A stretch of DNA of 64,000 nucleotides from Shimia sp. (GTDB lineage: Bacteria > Pseudomonadota > Alphaproteobacteria > Rhodobacterales > Rhodobacteraceae), in the NCBI RefSeq assembly GCF_022448905.1, contig NZ_JAKVCW010000010.1, forward strand, positions 62,001-126,000, given 5' to 3'. The notes under the pieces are model-generated. The model did no database searches. It saw nothing but the letters and a program-made list of their open reading frames with translations, and had not been told where the DNA came from. Each line of letters starts with the position of its first letter. Positions within the stretch are counted from its first letter, which is position 1. Below, in pieces: positions 21,191 through 30,852 of the stretch. The position numbers were made by a program, and so were the translations under genes.

Positions 21191-22517
21191 TACGCCGCAA
21201 GCTGGCGGAGTCGGCGACATCACCCATCGGCGCATCTTGCACACGGCGCTGCCGATTGTTCTGTCCAATGCTACTGTGCCCATCCTGGGGGCGGTGGATA
21301 CAGGCGTTGTCGGGCAGATGGGGGATGCTGCACCCATTGGGGCCGTGGGCATCGGCGCAGTTATTCTTGCTGGTCTCTACTGGATCTTTGGCTTCCTTCG
21401 GATGGGCACCACTGGCCTAACCGCGCGCGCGAAAGGCGAGGGGCGTTACGGCGAGGTGGCTGCGATGCTGACTCGTGCCGTACTGATCGGTGTGGCGGCG
21501 GGGCTGCTGCTGATCCTGGGGCAAGTCTGGCTATTTCGTGCCGCGTTTTGGTTATCACCAGCGTCCCCTGAGGTGGAAACGCTCGCGCGCCAATATTTGC
21601 AAATCCGCATTTGGTCTGCGCCGGCGGCCATTTCGATTTACGGCTTGACCGGTTGGCTGATTGCGCAGGAGCGTACAAAGGCGGTGTTGGTCATTCAGCT
21701 ATGGATGAACAGCGTGAATATCGTACTCGACCTTTGGTTTGTCCTGGGGCTCGGTTGGGGTGTGGAGGGCGTGGCGATTGCTACTGTCTTTGCTGAGGTG
21801 ACAGGCTGCGCCTTGGCGGTATGGTTGTGCCGCGATGTCTTTCAAAACCCTGCGTGGATGGAAAAAGCGCGTGTGTTGGATCGTACCGCCCTGCGTGAAA
21901 TGGCTGGCGTAAATGGCGACATTCTGCTGCGGTCTTTGATGTTGCAAGCGATTTTCATGTCATTTCTGTTCCTTGGCGCTGACTTTGGGGATGACACATT
22001 GGCCGCCAATCAGGTGTTGTTGCAGTTCTTGTACATCACCGCACATGCGCTCGACGGGTTTGCCTTTGCGGTGGAAACGCTTGCCGGACAAGCATTTGGC
22101 GGCAAGGACCGTGCAGGCCTTCGACGCGCAACCTACATGGCATCGATATGGGCTGTGATTGGGTCGGTGCTCATTGCCGCAATCTACTGGATTTTTGGTG
22201 GATTGATCATCGATGTAATGACCACCTCTGAGGCATTGCGCTCTTTGGCGCGTGATTTCCTGCCCTGGGTGGTGCTCTCGCCGCTGTTGGGGGTGGCACC
22301 CTTCATGTTGGACGGTGTTTTTATCGGGGCCACGCAAACCAAAGACATGCGCAACATGATGCTGCTGTCGACGGTGATCTATTTCGTGGCGCTGGCGCTG
22401 TTGGTGCCGTTTTGGGGCAATCACGGGCTGTGGGTAGCCTTGATGGTGAGCTTTGTGGCGCGGGGTGCAACCTTGGCCGTGCGTTATCCAGCCTTGGAGG
22501 CGCGCGCGGCGCGGTGA
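21183..22517 (+). CDS. MATE family multidrug/toxin exporter (DinF-like)
   Basis: 444 residues with about 12 hydrophobic helices. The two halves begin ILHTALPIVLSNATVPILGA and ILLRSLMLQAIFMSFLFLGA, each with the conserved MATE Q/N-rich helix (AVDTGVVGQMGDAAPIGAVG; ANQVLLQFLYITAHALDGFA). It would export organic cations or other compounds using a sodium or proton gradient in the inner membrane. Translationally coupled to the thioesterase gene (8-base overlap) and followed by a terminator, it closes a three-gene operon. Confidence 0.88.
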   Translation: MTDTPQAGGVGDITHRRILHTALPIVLSNATVPILGAVDTGVVGQMGDAAPIGAVGIGAVILAGLYWIFGFLRMGTTGLTARAKGEGRYGEVAAMLTRAVLIGVAAGLLLILGQVWLFRAAFWLSPASPEVETLARQYLQIRIWSAPAAISIYGLTGWLIAQERTKAVLVIQLWMNSVNIVLDLWFVLGLGWGVEGVAIATVFAEVTGCALAVWLCRDVFQNPAWMEKARVLDRTALREMAGVNGDILLRSLMLQAIFMSFLFLGADFGDDTLAANQVLLQFLYITAHALDGFAFAVETLAGQAFGGKDRAGLRRATYMASIWAVIGSVLIAAIYWIFGGLIIDVMTTSEALRSLARDFLPWVVLSPLLGVAPFMLDGVFIGATQTKDMRNMMLLSTVIYFVALALLVPFWGNHGLWVALMVSFVARGATLAVRYPALEARAAR

Positions 22518-22550
22518 TCTTAAGCTTCTGAGACACCTTTGAGATTCTTC

Positions 22551-22580
22551 AGGGCGGCATGGTTTCATGTCGCCCTTTTT
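22551..22580 (+). terminator. Terminator after the MATE gene
   Basis: AGGGCGGCATG (22551-22561) pairs with CATGTCGCCCT (22566-22576) with one G-U, then TTTTT. Confidence 0.85.
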
Positions 22581-22612
22581 CGTGGCTGCGGAACAGTGCG
22601 CGCGAAATTTTC

Positions 22613-22660
22613 TTGATCCAGCCTCCGACTCGGTCTAGTTATTGAACAACTGTTCAATAA
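22613..22660 (+). promoter_or_regulatory. Promoter and 22-bp palindromic operator of the leucine degradation operon
   Basis: A perfect palindrome occupies 22639-22660: arms TTATTGAACA and TGTTCAATAA separated by AC. It ends just before the ribosome-binding site (GAGGA, 22664-22668). A -35-like TTGATC (22613-22618) and -10-like TAGTTA (22636-22641) are 17 bases apart, so the palindrome overlaps the -10 and start region. This is the arrangement of a repressor operator, most like those of TetR-family regulators. No TetR gene is in the window. Confidence 0.7.
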
Positions 22661-22676
22661 CCTGAGGAGATGCCCC

Positions 22677-23840
22677 ATGTTCATGCACACGATGAATTTT
22701 GATCTGGGCGAAGACGTCAACGCGTTGCGCGAGATGGTGCATCGCTTTGCGCAGGAGCGCATCAAGCCGATGGCTGCGGACATCGATCTGAAAAATGAAT
22801 TCCCCAACGAACTCTGGAAAGAGTTTGGCGATCTGGGTCTGCTGGGTGTGACCGTGCCCGAAGAGTACGGCGGGGCAGGCATGTCCTATCTGGCGCATGT
22901 GATTGCGGTCGAAGAGATCGCCCGCGCGTCGGCTTCTGTGTCGCTGTCTTATGGCGCGCATTCCAACCTCTGCGTGAACCAGATCAAACTCAACGGCAAT
23001 GACGAGCAGAAAGCAAAATATCTGCCGCGCCTGATTTCCGGCGAGCATGTTGGTGCGCTGGCAATGTCCGAACCCTCCGCAGGGTCTGACGTGGTGTCGA
23101 TGAAGTTGCGCGCAGAAAAGCGCAATGATCGCTTTGTGTTGAACGGCAACAAATACTGGATCACCAACGGCCCAGACGCAGACACACTGGTTGTGTATGC
23201 CAAAACTGATCCAGACGCGGGTCCACGCGGCATCACTGCCTTCCTGATTGAGAAAGAGATGAAGGGGTTCTCTACCTCTCCACATTTCGACAAGCTGGGT
23301 ATGCGTGGTTCCAATACTGCCGAACTGATCTTCGAAGACGTTGAAGTGCCGTTTGAGAACATCCTCGGTGAAGAAGGCAAAGGTGTCGCGGTTCTGATGT
23401 CCGGTCTGGACTATGAACGCGTTGTTCTGGCAGGCATCGGCACCGGCATCATCGCAGCCTGTTTGGACGAAATCATGCCATACATGGTAGAGCGTAAACA
23501 GTTTGGTCAGTCCATTGGCAACTTCCAACTGATGCAAGGCAAAATCGCCGACATGTATACCGCGATGAACTCCGCGCGCGCCTATGTCTATGAATGTGCC
23601 AAAGCCTGTGACGAAGGCCGGATCACCCGTCAGGATGCTGCGGCTTGCTGCCTCTATGCCTCCGAAGTTGCCATGACCCAAGCGCACCAAGCGGTGCAGG
23701 CCATGGGTGGCGCAGGCTACCTGTCCGACAACCCTGTGGGCCGGATCTTCCGCGATGCCAAGCTGATGGAAATCGGCGCGGGCACCAGCGAGATCCGCCG
23801 CATGTTGATTGGCCGCGAGCTGATGGCTGCGCAGGCGTAA
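22677..23840 (+). CDS. ivd: Isovaleryl-CoA dehydrogenase
   Basis: 387 residues. It oxidises isovaleryl-CoA to 3-methylcrotonyl-CoA, passing electrons to ETF. FAD/substrate loops are [19 protein letters not shown] (128-146) and [20 protein letters not shown]. The catalytic base is Glu247 in [12 protein letters not shown], the helix-G position peculiar to isovaleryl-CoA dehydrogenases; most acyl-CoA dehydrogenases carry it near residue 370 instead (here the corresponding segment is [12 protein letters not shown], with Gly-Ala). It leads the leucine operon directly behind the palindromic operator. All context genes support the assignment. Confidence 0.95.
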   Translation: MFMHTMNFDLGEDVNALREMVHRFAQERIKPMAADIDLKNEFPNELWKEFGDLGLLGVTVPEEYGGAGMSYLAHVIAVEEIARASASVSLSYGAHSNLCVNQIKLNGNDEQKAKYLPRLISGEHVGALAMSEPSAGSDVVSMKLRAEKRNDRFVLNGNKYWITNGPDADTLVVYAKTDPDAGPRGITAFLIEKEMKGFSTSPHFDKLGMRGSNTAELIFEDVEVPFENILGEEGKGVAVLMSGLDYERVVLAGIGTGIIAACLDEIMPYMVERKQFGQSIGNFQLMQGKIADMYTAMNSARAYVYECAKACDEGRITRQDAAACCLYASEVAMTQAHQAVQAMGGAGYLSDNPVGRIFRDAKLMEIGAGTSEIRRMLIGRELMAAQA

Positions 23841-23935
23841 GGGCTCTGAAGCGCCAATTTGCCTTGTGGGGTTGGGCGGGAACACCCTTCTCGCTTACCC
23901 TCAAGGCAAATCAGCGTTTTGAAAGGCATTTAACC

Positions 23936-24442
23936 ATGTGGAAGATTTTGGCATTTACGGCAGGCGTGGCCATTGGCAGTGCGGCGTTCGCGGAGAGTGG
24001 GCCGGGTTTCTCTCCCGTCGCTACCGAAGCCTGCCTGGCGGCAATGACAGACAGCCAAGACCCAACCACATGTATCGGCAGTTCCGCCAATCACTGCATG
24101 GAGACCACCGAGGGTGGCTGGTCCACCTACGGCATGAGCCAATGCCTTGATCAGGAGCGGGACTATTGGGATCAGCGTCTCAATGCCGCTTACAAGGCGG
24201 TACGCGCGTCACGGAAGGCCACAGACAAAGAAATGGCGGACCTGGGCTCGGCCGCGCCGTCTCAAGGCGACGCCCTCAAGAACATGCAACGCGCCTGGAT
24301 CGCCTATCGCGACGCCACCTGTGATTACGAACGCTCGCTCTGGGGCGGCGGCACGGGTGGTGGCCCGGCCACGGTGAGTTGCCTGATGTATATGACCGCC
24401 GAACAGGCGCTCTATCTGGAAGCGGATGGGCTGGTGGAGTGA
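23936..24442 (+). CDS. Secreted LprI/DUF1311-type protein
   Basis: 168 residues from ATG 23936. A signal peptide MWKILAFTAGVAIGSAAFA is followed by cleavage near Ala19/Glu20. The mature part has six Cys and the LprI pattern: MSQCLDQERDYWDQRLNAAY, then LKNMQRAWIAYRDATCDYE, then VSCLMYMTAEQALYLE. LprI-type proteins include a mycobacterial lysozyme inhibitor, but most members have no proven role. It lies between ivd (95 bases) and mccB (39 bases) in the same direction, an odd place for a periplasmic protein among cytosolic leucine enzymes. Confidence 0.8.
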   Translation: MWKILAFTAGVAIGSAAFAESGPGFSPVATEACLAAMTDSQDPTTCIGSSANHCMETTEGGWSTYGMSQCLDQERDYWDQRLNAAYKAVRASRKATDKEMADLGSAAPSQGDALKNMQRAWIAYRDATCDYERSLWGGGTGGGPATVSCLMYMTAEQALYLEADGLVE

Positions 24443-24481
24443 GATCACACACCACGCCTTTCACAAGAATGGGATACGACA

Positions 24482-26089
24482 ATGAGTAAGTTGCAATCCA
24501 AGGTGATCACTTCGTCCGAGGATTTCGCCGCCAATCGCGCAGCACATCTTCAGATGATTGACGATGTGCGTCAGGTGGCGGAAGCAGCCCGCATGGGCGG
24601 TGGCGAGAAGTCCCGCGCGCGTCATGAAAGCCGCGGCAAAATGCTGCCCCGCCGGCGCGTGGCAGGTTTGCTTGACCCTGGTTCTCCGTTTCTGGAAGTT
24701 GGCGCCACGGCGGCCCATGGCATGTATGACGGAGCAGCGCCTTGTGCCGGTGTCGTGGCCGGGATCGGCCGGGTGCACGGGCAAGAGGTCATGGTGGTGT
24801 GCAACGACGCCACCGTGAAGGGCGGAACCTACTACCCGATGACTGTGAAAAAGCACCTGCGCGCGCAAGAGATTGCAGAGCAGAACAATCTGCCGTGTGT
24901 CTATCTGGTGGACAGTGGCGGCGCCAACCTGCCGCAACAAGACGAGGTTTTTCCGGATCGCGATCACTTTGGCCGCATATTCTTTAACCAGGCAAACATG
25001 TCTGCCAAAGGCATCCCTCAGATCGCCGTGGTGATGGGTTCTTGTACGGCAGGCGGCGCTTATGTGCCTGCCATGTCTGATGTGACTATCATTGTGAAAG
25101 AGCAGGGCACCATCTTCCTCGCAGGCCCGCCGCTGGTGAAAGCGGCGACTGGTGAAGTTGTGAGTGCAGAGGACCTTGGTGGCGGCGATGTGCACACACG
25201 CTTGTCCGGTGTGGCCGACTATCTGGCAGATGACGATGCCCATGCATTGGCCCTAGCGCGGGATGCGCTCAAGCATCTCAACCGCACCAAGCCACAGACC
25301 GTAGATTGGCAGACGCCAGAAGAACCCGCCTACGACCCAGAGGAGATTCTTGGCGTGGTGCCCGGAGGCTTGCGAACGCCTTATGACATCCGCGAAGTTA
25401 TCGCACGTGTGGTAGACGGATCCCGGTTTGATGAATTTAAGAAACGCTTTGGAGAAACGCTGGTCTGTGGCTTTGCTCATGTGAACGGCTGCCCTGTCGG
25501 CATCATCGCCAACAACGGCGTGCTCTATTCCGAAAGCGCTGCCAAAGGCGCCCATTTTGTCGAGCTGTGCTCTCAACGCGGCATCCCGCTGGTGTTCCTG
25601 CAAAACATCACCGGCTTTATGGTGGGGAAGAAATACGAGGCCGAAGGCATCGCGCGCCACGGTGCCAAAATGGTGACCGCAGTGGCCACCACCAAAGTGC
25701 CAAAAATCACCATGCTGGTTGGCGGTTCCTTTGGCGCAGGCAACTACGGTATGGCCGGTCGCGCTTACTCTCCGCGGTTCCTGTGGAGCTGGCCCAACAG
25801 CCGCATTTCCGTGATGGGTGGCGAACAGGCAGCGGGTGTTCTCGCAACGGTTAAGCGCGATGCCATTGAGCGCCAGGGCGGCGAATGGTCGGCTGAAGAA
25901 GAAGCCGCCTTCAAACAGCCCACGCTGGACATGTTCGAAGAACAAAGCCACCCGCTCTACGCTTCAGCACGCCTCTGGGACGATGGCATTGTCGACCCAC
26001 GCAAAACCCGCGACGTGCTGCACCTGAGCCTAACGGCTTCTCTCAACGCACCAATCGAGGAGACCAAGTTCGGCGTGTTCCGGATATAA
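24482..26089 (+). CDS. mccB: Methylcrotonyl-CoA carboxylase, carboxyltransferase (beta) subunit
   Basis: 535 residues, the usual length. Carboxyltransferase domains in order: N-terminal half with [20 protein letters not shown] and [20 protein letters not shown], and C-terminal half with [20 protein letters not shown] and [17 protein letters not shown], the two oxyanion-hole glycine regions. It transfers carboxyl from carboxybiotin to 3-methylcrotonyl-CoA, giving 3-methylglutaconyl-CoA. mccA follows after 81 bases, which include a GC-rich repeat. [11 protein letters not shown] is characteristic of MCC rather than propionyl-CoA carboxylase. Confidence 0.94.
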   Translation: MSKLQSKVITSSEDFAANRAAHLQMIDDVRQVAEAARMGGGEKSRARHESRGKMLPRRRVAGLLDPGSPFLEVGATAAHGMYDGAAPCAGVVAGIGRVHGQEVMVVCNDATVKGGTYYPMTVKKHLRAQEIAEQNNLPCVYLVDSGGANLPQQDEVFPDRDHFGRIFFNQANMSAKGIPQIAVVMGSCTAGGAYVPAMSDVTIIVKEQGTIFLAGPPLVKAATGEVVSAEDLGGGDVHTRLSGVADYLADDDAHALALARDALKHLNRTKPQTVDWQTPEEPAYDPEEILGVVPGGLRTPYDIREVIARVVDGSRFDEFKKRFGETLVCGFAHVNGCPVGIIANNGVLYSESAAKGAHFVELCSQRGIPLVFLQNITGFMVGKKYEAEGIARHGAKMVTAVATTKVPKITMLVGGSFGAGNYGMAGRAYSPRFLWSWPNSRISVMGGEQAAGVLATVKRDAIERQGGEWSAEEEAAFKQPTLDMFEEQSHPLYASARLWDDGIVDPRKTRDVLHLSLTASLNAPIEETKFGVFRI

Positions 26090-26096
26090 TCTTCTC

Positions 26097-26142
26097 TTGG
26101 CCCAAAATATCCCCGGGGGTCCGGGGGCAGGCAGCCCCCGGT
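26097..26142. repeat. GC-rich intergenic repeat, copy B
   Basis: TTGGCCCAAAATATCCCCGG is followed by GGGGGTCC and a hairpin CCGGGGGC (26122-26129) with GCCCCCGG (26135-26142). Copy A is at 10114-10170. Lying between mccB and mccA, the hairpin could modulate mccA expression, though it has no T-tract. Confidence 0.55.
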
Positions 26143-26170
26143 CCGACGTCTCAACACAAAGGACCGCCCG

Positions 26171-28120
26171 ATGTTTGAAAAAATCCTGATTGCTAACCGT
26201 GGCGAGATTGCCTGCCGCGTGATGGAAACTGCCCGTGCGATGGGCGTGAAAACCGTTGCTGTGTATTCTGATGCGGACGCGACCGCGAAACATGTCGCGC
26301 TGGCGGATCAAGCCGTGCATATTGGGGGCGCAGCGCCAGCCGACAGCTATCTCAAAGGCGATGTGATCATCCAGGCCGCGCTGGACACCGGCGCGCAGGG
26401 CATCCACCCCGGCTACGGCTTTCTCTCCGAAAACCCGGAGTTTGTGGAGGCGGTTGAAGCTGCTGGCCTGACCTTCATTGGTCCCTCCGCCAAAGCCATT
26501 CGTGCTATGGGCCTCAAAGACGCCGCCAAAGCCCTGATGGAAGAGGCAAATGTGCCGGTTGTGCCGGGCTATCATGGCGACAATCAGGACGGCGCGTTTT
26601 TGACCGAGCAAGCTGAGGTCATCGGTTATCCGGTGCTGATCAAAGCCGTCGCAGGCGGCGGCGGCAAAGGTATGCGCCTTGTTGAGAACTCCGCCGACTT
26701 CGCCGACGCGCTGGCCTCAGCTCAAGGCGAGGCCACCACGGCCTTTGGCAACCCCGATGTATTGATCGAAAAATATGTTACCAGCCCACGCCACATCGAA
26801 GTGCAGGTCTTTGGTGACGGTGAAAAGGCCGTGCATCTGTTTGAGCGGGACTGTTCTCTGCAACGCCGCCACCAGAAAGTCATCGAAGAAGCCCCGGCGC
26901 CGGGTATGACCGAGGAAATGCGCGCAGCAATGGGGGATGCCGCCGTACGTGCGGCTGAGGCGATCAACTACAAAGGCGCAGGCACCATTGAGTTTATCGT
27001 GGACGGCTCCAACGGTCTTCGCCCAGACGGCTTCTGGTTTATGGAAATGAACACCCGCTTGCAGGTGGAGCACCCGGTCACTGAGGCGATCACTGGTGTT
27101 GATCTGGTCGAATGGCAACTGCGCGTCGCGTCTGGCGAACCACTGCCAAAACAGCAGGAAGAGTTGACCATCACCGGACATTCGTTTGAAGCGCGTATCT
27201 ATGCCGAAGATGTGCCCAAAGGCTTCCTGCCCGCCACCGGCACGCTCTCGCATCTGGAGTTCCCGGCAGCGGCTCGGATCGACAGCGGCGTGCGGTCCGG
27301 GGACACCATCAGCCCGTGGTACGACCCGATGATTGCCAAGCTGGTGGTACATGGATCAACCCGTGAGATCGCCCTCAAACAGCTGGAACGCGCGCTGCGC
27401 TGGACGGATGTGGGCGGCACCGTGACCAACGTGAGCTTTCTGGCGTTGCTGGCGGCGCAGCCCAACTTTGTGGCGGGTGACGTAGACACAGGCTTGATTG
27501 AGCGCCACATTGATGCGCTGGCTGTGCAACCGTCGGCCTGCACCAAGGCGCGCTCGGTGGCGGCGCTGACAGCTTTGGGATTGAGGCCTCTGGGTGGATC
27601 TGCGCCAGCCGAAACGCTGGTTCTGTGGTCTCCACTGACGCACAGCGTGTCCCTGATCCACAACGAAGAGCGTATCGACGTAGATGTGCGTGTGAACGGT
27701 ACAGGCAACTACAGCGTTCAGGTTGGCGAGGCGGAACACATCGTCACCTACAAAGGTGGCAGCTGGTGGGTCGACACCACCAAAGTGCCTGCGCGCACCG
27801 CGCAGAACGGCGACGAGCTGACCGTGTTTTGGGGCAACGGCTATCGCTTCACGGTGGTCGATCCGCTGGATCGAGAAGATGAAGGCGGGGCAGGCGGAAA
27901 CGTGATTGCCGCACCGATGCCAGGCCTGGTCAAAGCGATTTTTGCAGAAGCCGGCCAAGCGGTGCGCGAAGGCGATCGCCTGGCCATTCTGGAAGCCATG
28001 AAAATGGAGCATTCTCTGCTTGCACCGCGCGATGGTGTCGTGGCGGATGTTTTGGCCACCGCGGGTGCGCAAGTTGAGGATGGCACCGCCCTGATCCTTC
28101 TGGAAGAAGACGAGGCATGA
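26171..28120 (+). CDS. mccA: Methylcrotonyl-CoA carboxylase, biotin carboxylase/BCCP (alpha) subunit
   Basis: 649 residues. Residues 1-445 are biotin carboxylase: KILIANRGEIACRVMETARA, the ATP-grasp glycine loop AVAGGGGKGMRLVE, and EMNTRLQVEHPVTE with the catalytic Arg/Glu. A linker domain follows, and residues about 575-649 are the biotinyl domain, with Lys in EAMKMEHSLLAPRDG. It carboxylates its own biotin with ATP and bicarbonate. birA in this window (48007-48759) encodes the ligase that would biotinylate it. It overlaps the next gene by 4 bases. Confidence 0.94.
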   Translation: MFEKILIANRGEIACRVMETARAMGVKTVAVYSDADATAKHVALADQAVHIGGAAPADSYLKGDVIIQAALDTGAQGIHPGYGFLSENPEFVEAVEAAGLTFIGPSAKAIRAMGLKDAAKALMEEANVPVVPGYHGDNQDGAFLTEQAEVIGYPVLIKAVAGGGGKGMRLVENSADFADALASAQGEATTAFGNPDVLIEKYVTSPRHIEVQVFGDGEKAVHLFERDCSLQRRHQKVIEEAPAPGMTEEMRAAMGDAAVRAAEAINYKGAGTIEFIVDGSNGLRPDGFWFMEMNTRLQVEHPVTEAITGVDLVEWQLRVASGEPLPKQQEELTITGHSFEARIYAEDVPKGFLPATGTLSHLEFPAAARIDSGVRSGDTISPWYDPMIAKLVVHGSTREIALKQLERALRWTDVGGTVTNVSFLALLAAQPNFVAGDVDTGLIERHIDALAVQPSACTKARSVAALTALGLRPLGGSAPAETLVLWSPLTHSVSLIHNEERIDVDVRVNGTGNYSVQVGEAEHIVTYKGGSWWVDTTKVPARTAQNGDELTVFWGNGYRFTVVDPLDREDEGGAGGNVIAAPMPGLVKAIFAEAGQAVREGDRLAILEAMKMEHSLLAPRDGVVADVLATAGAQVEDGTALILLEEDEA

Positions 28121-28788
28121 GCGCGGTTCTGCATTCCATTGCGGGCAGCCGCTCCTTTCGCGTGAACTGGCTGTTGCATGAGCTGGGCGAAGCGGTGGAG
28201 ATTGTGCCGTATCAGATCATGGACGGTTCACTGCAACAGCCCGCATTCAAAGCCATGTCGCCTGCCCGGCGTGTGCCCGCTTTGGAGATCGACGGACGGG
28301 TGCTCTATGAAAGCGGTGCGATCGTGCAGTACCTCTGCGAAACCCGTGAGGGGCATGACTTAAAGCCAGAGGTTGGCAGCGAGGAACGGGCTGACTGGCT
28401 GCAATGGATGCATTACGCAGAGACCATCGCGGCGGGCATTCAGAACCTCAACATGCAGCATCTGTTCCTGCCCAAAGACTGGATGAAGTCCCCCACTGTG
28501 ATGGGGATCGAAACCAAACGGCTGGCAATTGCTTTGAAAGCTGTTGAGGGCGCGTTGGGTGACGGGCGGCAGTTTCTATTGGCGAGCGGGTTTTCGGCTG
28601 CAGACGTGATGATGGGTTTCACACTGGAAAGCGCCAGCCGCTATGTGCGGTTTGACGGCTACCCGTTGACCACGGCCTATCTGCGCCGGATCGAAGCGCG
28701 TCCGGCCTATCAGGCTGCGCAGGCCGCTGAAGGGGTACAGCAATTTTACACGCAAGACTTCTATGACTTGCTGGAGCAGGGGGCGTGA
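28117..28788 (+). CDS. Glutathione S-transferase family protein (leucine operon)
   Basis: 223 residues, ATGA overlap with mccA. Thioredoxin-like N-terminal domain (SIAGSRSFRVNWLLHELGEA with the active-site Ser region; cis-Pro in ARRVPALEIDGRVLYESGAI) and helical C-terminal domain (GFSAADVMMGFTLESASRYV). It would conjugate or isomerise with glutathione. Its strict embedding between mccA and hmgL suggests it copes with a reactive enoyl-CoA or acetoacetyl-type intermediate; that is inference. Confidence 0.85.
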   Translation: MSAVLHSIAGSRSFRVNWLLHELGEAVEIVPYQIMDGSLQQPAFKAMSPARRVPALEIDGRVLYESGAIVQYLCETREGHDLKPEVGSEERADWLQWMHYAETIAAGIQNLNMQHLFLPKDWMKSPTVMGIETKRLAIALKAVEGALGDGRQFLLASGFSAADVMMGFTLESASRYVRFDGYPLTTAYLRRIEARPAYQAAQAAEGVQQFYTQDFYDLLEQGA

Positions 28789-28790
28789 CC

Positions 28791-29654
28791 ATGTCCAACA
28801 ACGTTGAGCTTTTCGAAATGGGCCCTCGGGACGGGCTGCAGAATGAAAAGCGCCAAATTCCGACATCCGAAAAAATTGCACTGGTGGATTGTCTGTCGCA
28901 AGCGGGTTTCAAGCGCATCGAGGTGGCCAGCTTTGTCAGCCCCAAATGGGTGCCGCAAATGGCCGACTCGGCGGAAGTCCTCGCCGGTATAAATCGTGCC
29001 GAAGGCGTCAGCTACGCGGCCCTCACGCCGAACATGCGCGGCTTTGAGGGCGCCGTTGCCGCCAAGGCGGATGAAATTGCGATATTTGGCTCTGCCTCTG
29101 AGGGCTTTTCGAAAGCCAACATCAACGCCACCATCGCAGAGAGCCTGGACCGTTTTGCGCCAGTGGTGGCAGCGGCAAAAGACATAGGCCTGCCTGTGCG
29201 CGGCTATGTGAGCTGCATAACCGATTGTCCTTATGATGGCCCCACGCCGCCAGAGAAAGTGGCCGAGGTCGCGAAACACCTGTTTGATGCGGGCTGTTAT
29301 GAGATCAGTTTGGGTGACACCATTGGTCAGGGCACTCCGGACAGCATCTCTGCGATGTTGCAAGCTGTCTTGGAGGTGGTGCCTGCGCACAAGCTGGCAG
29401 GACATTATCACGACACAGAGGGTCGCGCTTTGGCGAACATCGAGGCGTCGCTGGATCTTGGCATCCGGGTGTTTGATGCCGCCGTTGGCGGCTTGGGTGG
29501 GTGCCCTTATGCGCCGGGGGCAAAAGGCAACGTGGCCACGGAGGCGGTGGATGCGCGCCTCAAGGCGCTGGGCTATGAAACGGGGCTTGATACAGCGGTT
29601 CTGGCGCAAGCCGCTAAGATGGCGCGGTCCATGCGCGCAGTCGACGCCAAGTGA
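28791..29654 (+). CDS. hmgL: Hydroxymethylglutaryl-CoA lyase
   Basis: 287 residues. I prefer ATG 28791 (GCAGGGGG 8 bases upstream) to the GTG at 28785 that overlaps the GST stop. TIM-barrel motifs: VELFEMGPRDGLQNEKR (substrate/metal Asp in PRDG), SCITDCPYDG, the metal-binding His pair in LAGHYHDTEGRAL, and the catalytic-Cys loop GLGGCPYAPGAKGN. It splits HMG-CoA into acetyl-CoA and acetoacetate, the last step of leucine breakdown. Confidence 0.94.
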   Translation: MSNNVELFEMGPRDGLQNEKRQIPTSEKIALVDCLSQAGFKRIEVASFVSPKWVPQMADSAEVLAGINRAEGVSYAALTPNMRGFEGAVAAKADEIAIFGSASEGFSKANINATIAESLDRFAPVVAAAKDIGLPVRGYVSCITDCPYDGPTPPEKVAEVAKHLFDAGCYEISLGDTIGQGTPDSISAMLQAVLEVVPAHKLAGHYHDTEGRALANIEASLDLGIRVFDAAVGGLGGCPYAPGAKGNVATEAVDARLKALGYETGLDTAVLAQAAKMARSMRAVDAK

Positions 29655-29665
29655 GAGGAAACATA

Positions 29666-30451
29666 ATGACTTACGAAACCCTCACCATCACCACCGACAA
29701 ACGCGGTGTTGCCACGCTCACTCTGAACCGTCCGGAAAAGCACAATGCGATGTCCGGTGCGATGATCGTGGAGTTAAAGCAGGCTGCCGAGGCGCTGGGC
29801 GCGGATAATTCGGTGCGCGTGGTGGTGCTGACTGGGGCCGGCAAAAGCTTCTGTGCGGGCGGCGATCTGGGCTGGATGCAGGCGCAGATGGCGGCTGATC
29901 CGGACACGCGTTTTGTAGAGGCGCGCAAGCTCGCCGAGGCGCTTCAGGCGCTCAACACCCTGCCCAAGCCCCTCATCGGTCGGTTGCAGGGCAATGCCTT
30001 TGGCGGCGGCGTTGGCATGGCCAGCGTTTGCGACGTGGCCATTGGGGTGGACAGCCTGACTATGGGGTTAACCGAAACCAAGCTGGGTTTGATCCCTGCC
30101 ACTATAGGTCCTTACGTTCTGTCGCGCATGGGGGAGGCCATGGCCCGCCGTGTTTTTATGTCCGCCCGCCTGTTCAAAGCGCCGGAAGCGGTCACCTTGG
30201 GGCTCTTGGCCAAAGCGGTGCCAGCAGAGGAGCTGGACGCCGCGGTGGAGGCGGAAGTCGCGCCCTATTTGGCTTGCGCGCCACAGGCCGTGGCCCGTGC
30301 CAAGGCACTTGCCCGGACGCTGGGGCCAAGGATTGACGATGACGTGATCGACCACACCATTGGCGAGTTGGTGGCTTGTTGGGAAGGACAAGAGGCCAAG
30401 GACGGCATTGGTGCCTTCTTTGCCAAGCAAAAGCCATCTTGGGCGTCTTGA
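29666..30451 (+). CDS. Enoyl-CoA hydratase family, probable methylglutaconyl-CoA hydratase
   Basis: 261 residues from ATG 29666, preceded by GAGAGGA. Crotonase fold: NRPEKHNAMSGAMIVELKQA, oxyanion loops SFCAGGDLGWMQ and NAFGGGVGMASVCDVAIG, and the catalytic Glu in LTETKLGLIPATIGPYVL. In a leucine operon the missing step is hydration of 3-methylglutaconyl-CoA to HMG-CoA, and GLIPATIGPYV is typical of that subgroup. It is the last gene of the operon (11 bases after hmgL), followed by a strong hairpin. Confidence 0.88.
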   Translation: MTYETLTITTDKRGVATLTLNRPEKHNAMSGAMIVELKQAAEALGADNSVRVVVLTGAGKSFCAGGDLGWMQAQMAADPDTRFVEARKLAEALQALNTLPKPLIGRLQGNAFGGGVGMASVCDVAIGVDSLTMGLTETKLGLIPATIGPYVLSRMGEAMARRVFMSARLFKAPEAVTLGLLAKAVPAEELDAAVEAEVAPYLACAPQAVARAKALARTLGPRIDDDVIDHTIGELVACWEGQEAKDGIGAFFAKQKPSWAS

Positions 30452-30465
30452 CCTGGACGCAGGCC

Positions 30466-30493
30466 CTGTGAAGGCGTGTTTGCGCCTTCACAG
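30466..30493 (+). terminator. Hairpin at the end of the leucine operon
   Basis: CTGTGAAGGCG (30466-30476) pairs perfectly with CGCCTTCACAG (30483-30493) over 11 bp with a 6-base loop, starting 14 bases after the stop. There is no T-tract, so it may act as a stabilising 3' hairpin or need Rho. Confidence 0.6.
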
Positions 30494-30852
30494 CCGTTAA
30501 CCTCTAAATTACCGATAGATCACGATTTTTGCGATTGGCAGCTGTTGCCAAGCCATTTGTTGTGCGCAGGCCTTTTCCCTAGTGATTTTCTAGGGTTTCG
30601 AAGGGCAGCGGAATCAAAGGGTCAATTTGTCCTGTTTCAAGTGGTGGGCCGGAAAAAATGACACCGGCTTAATGCCGCACATGGGTTTGAAGACAGGTTA
30701 AGTGACTGAATTTGTGTTAAAAACACCAATGTCACGTCTTGTTCAAAACTTGCGCTAAATATTGACCCCGCCATGGGGCAGGGGTAAACCCCGCAAGGAG
30801 TTGATACAGCCATCTGACTGCACCGAACTGGCGTGCATGAAAGGAGCTACCT
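30494..30852 (+). promoter_or_regulatory. Gene-free interval upstream of nuoA, weak promoter candidate
   Basis: About 360 bases, AT-richer than the surroundings, with no convincing gene. The best promoter match is TTGACC (30762-30767) and TAAACC (30785-30790), 17 bases apart, 60 bases before nuoA; the -10 is poor. AAGGAG (30840-30845) is the nuoA ribosome-binding site. I see no palindromic operator. Confidence 0.3.
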
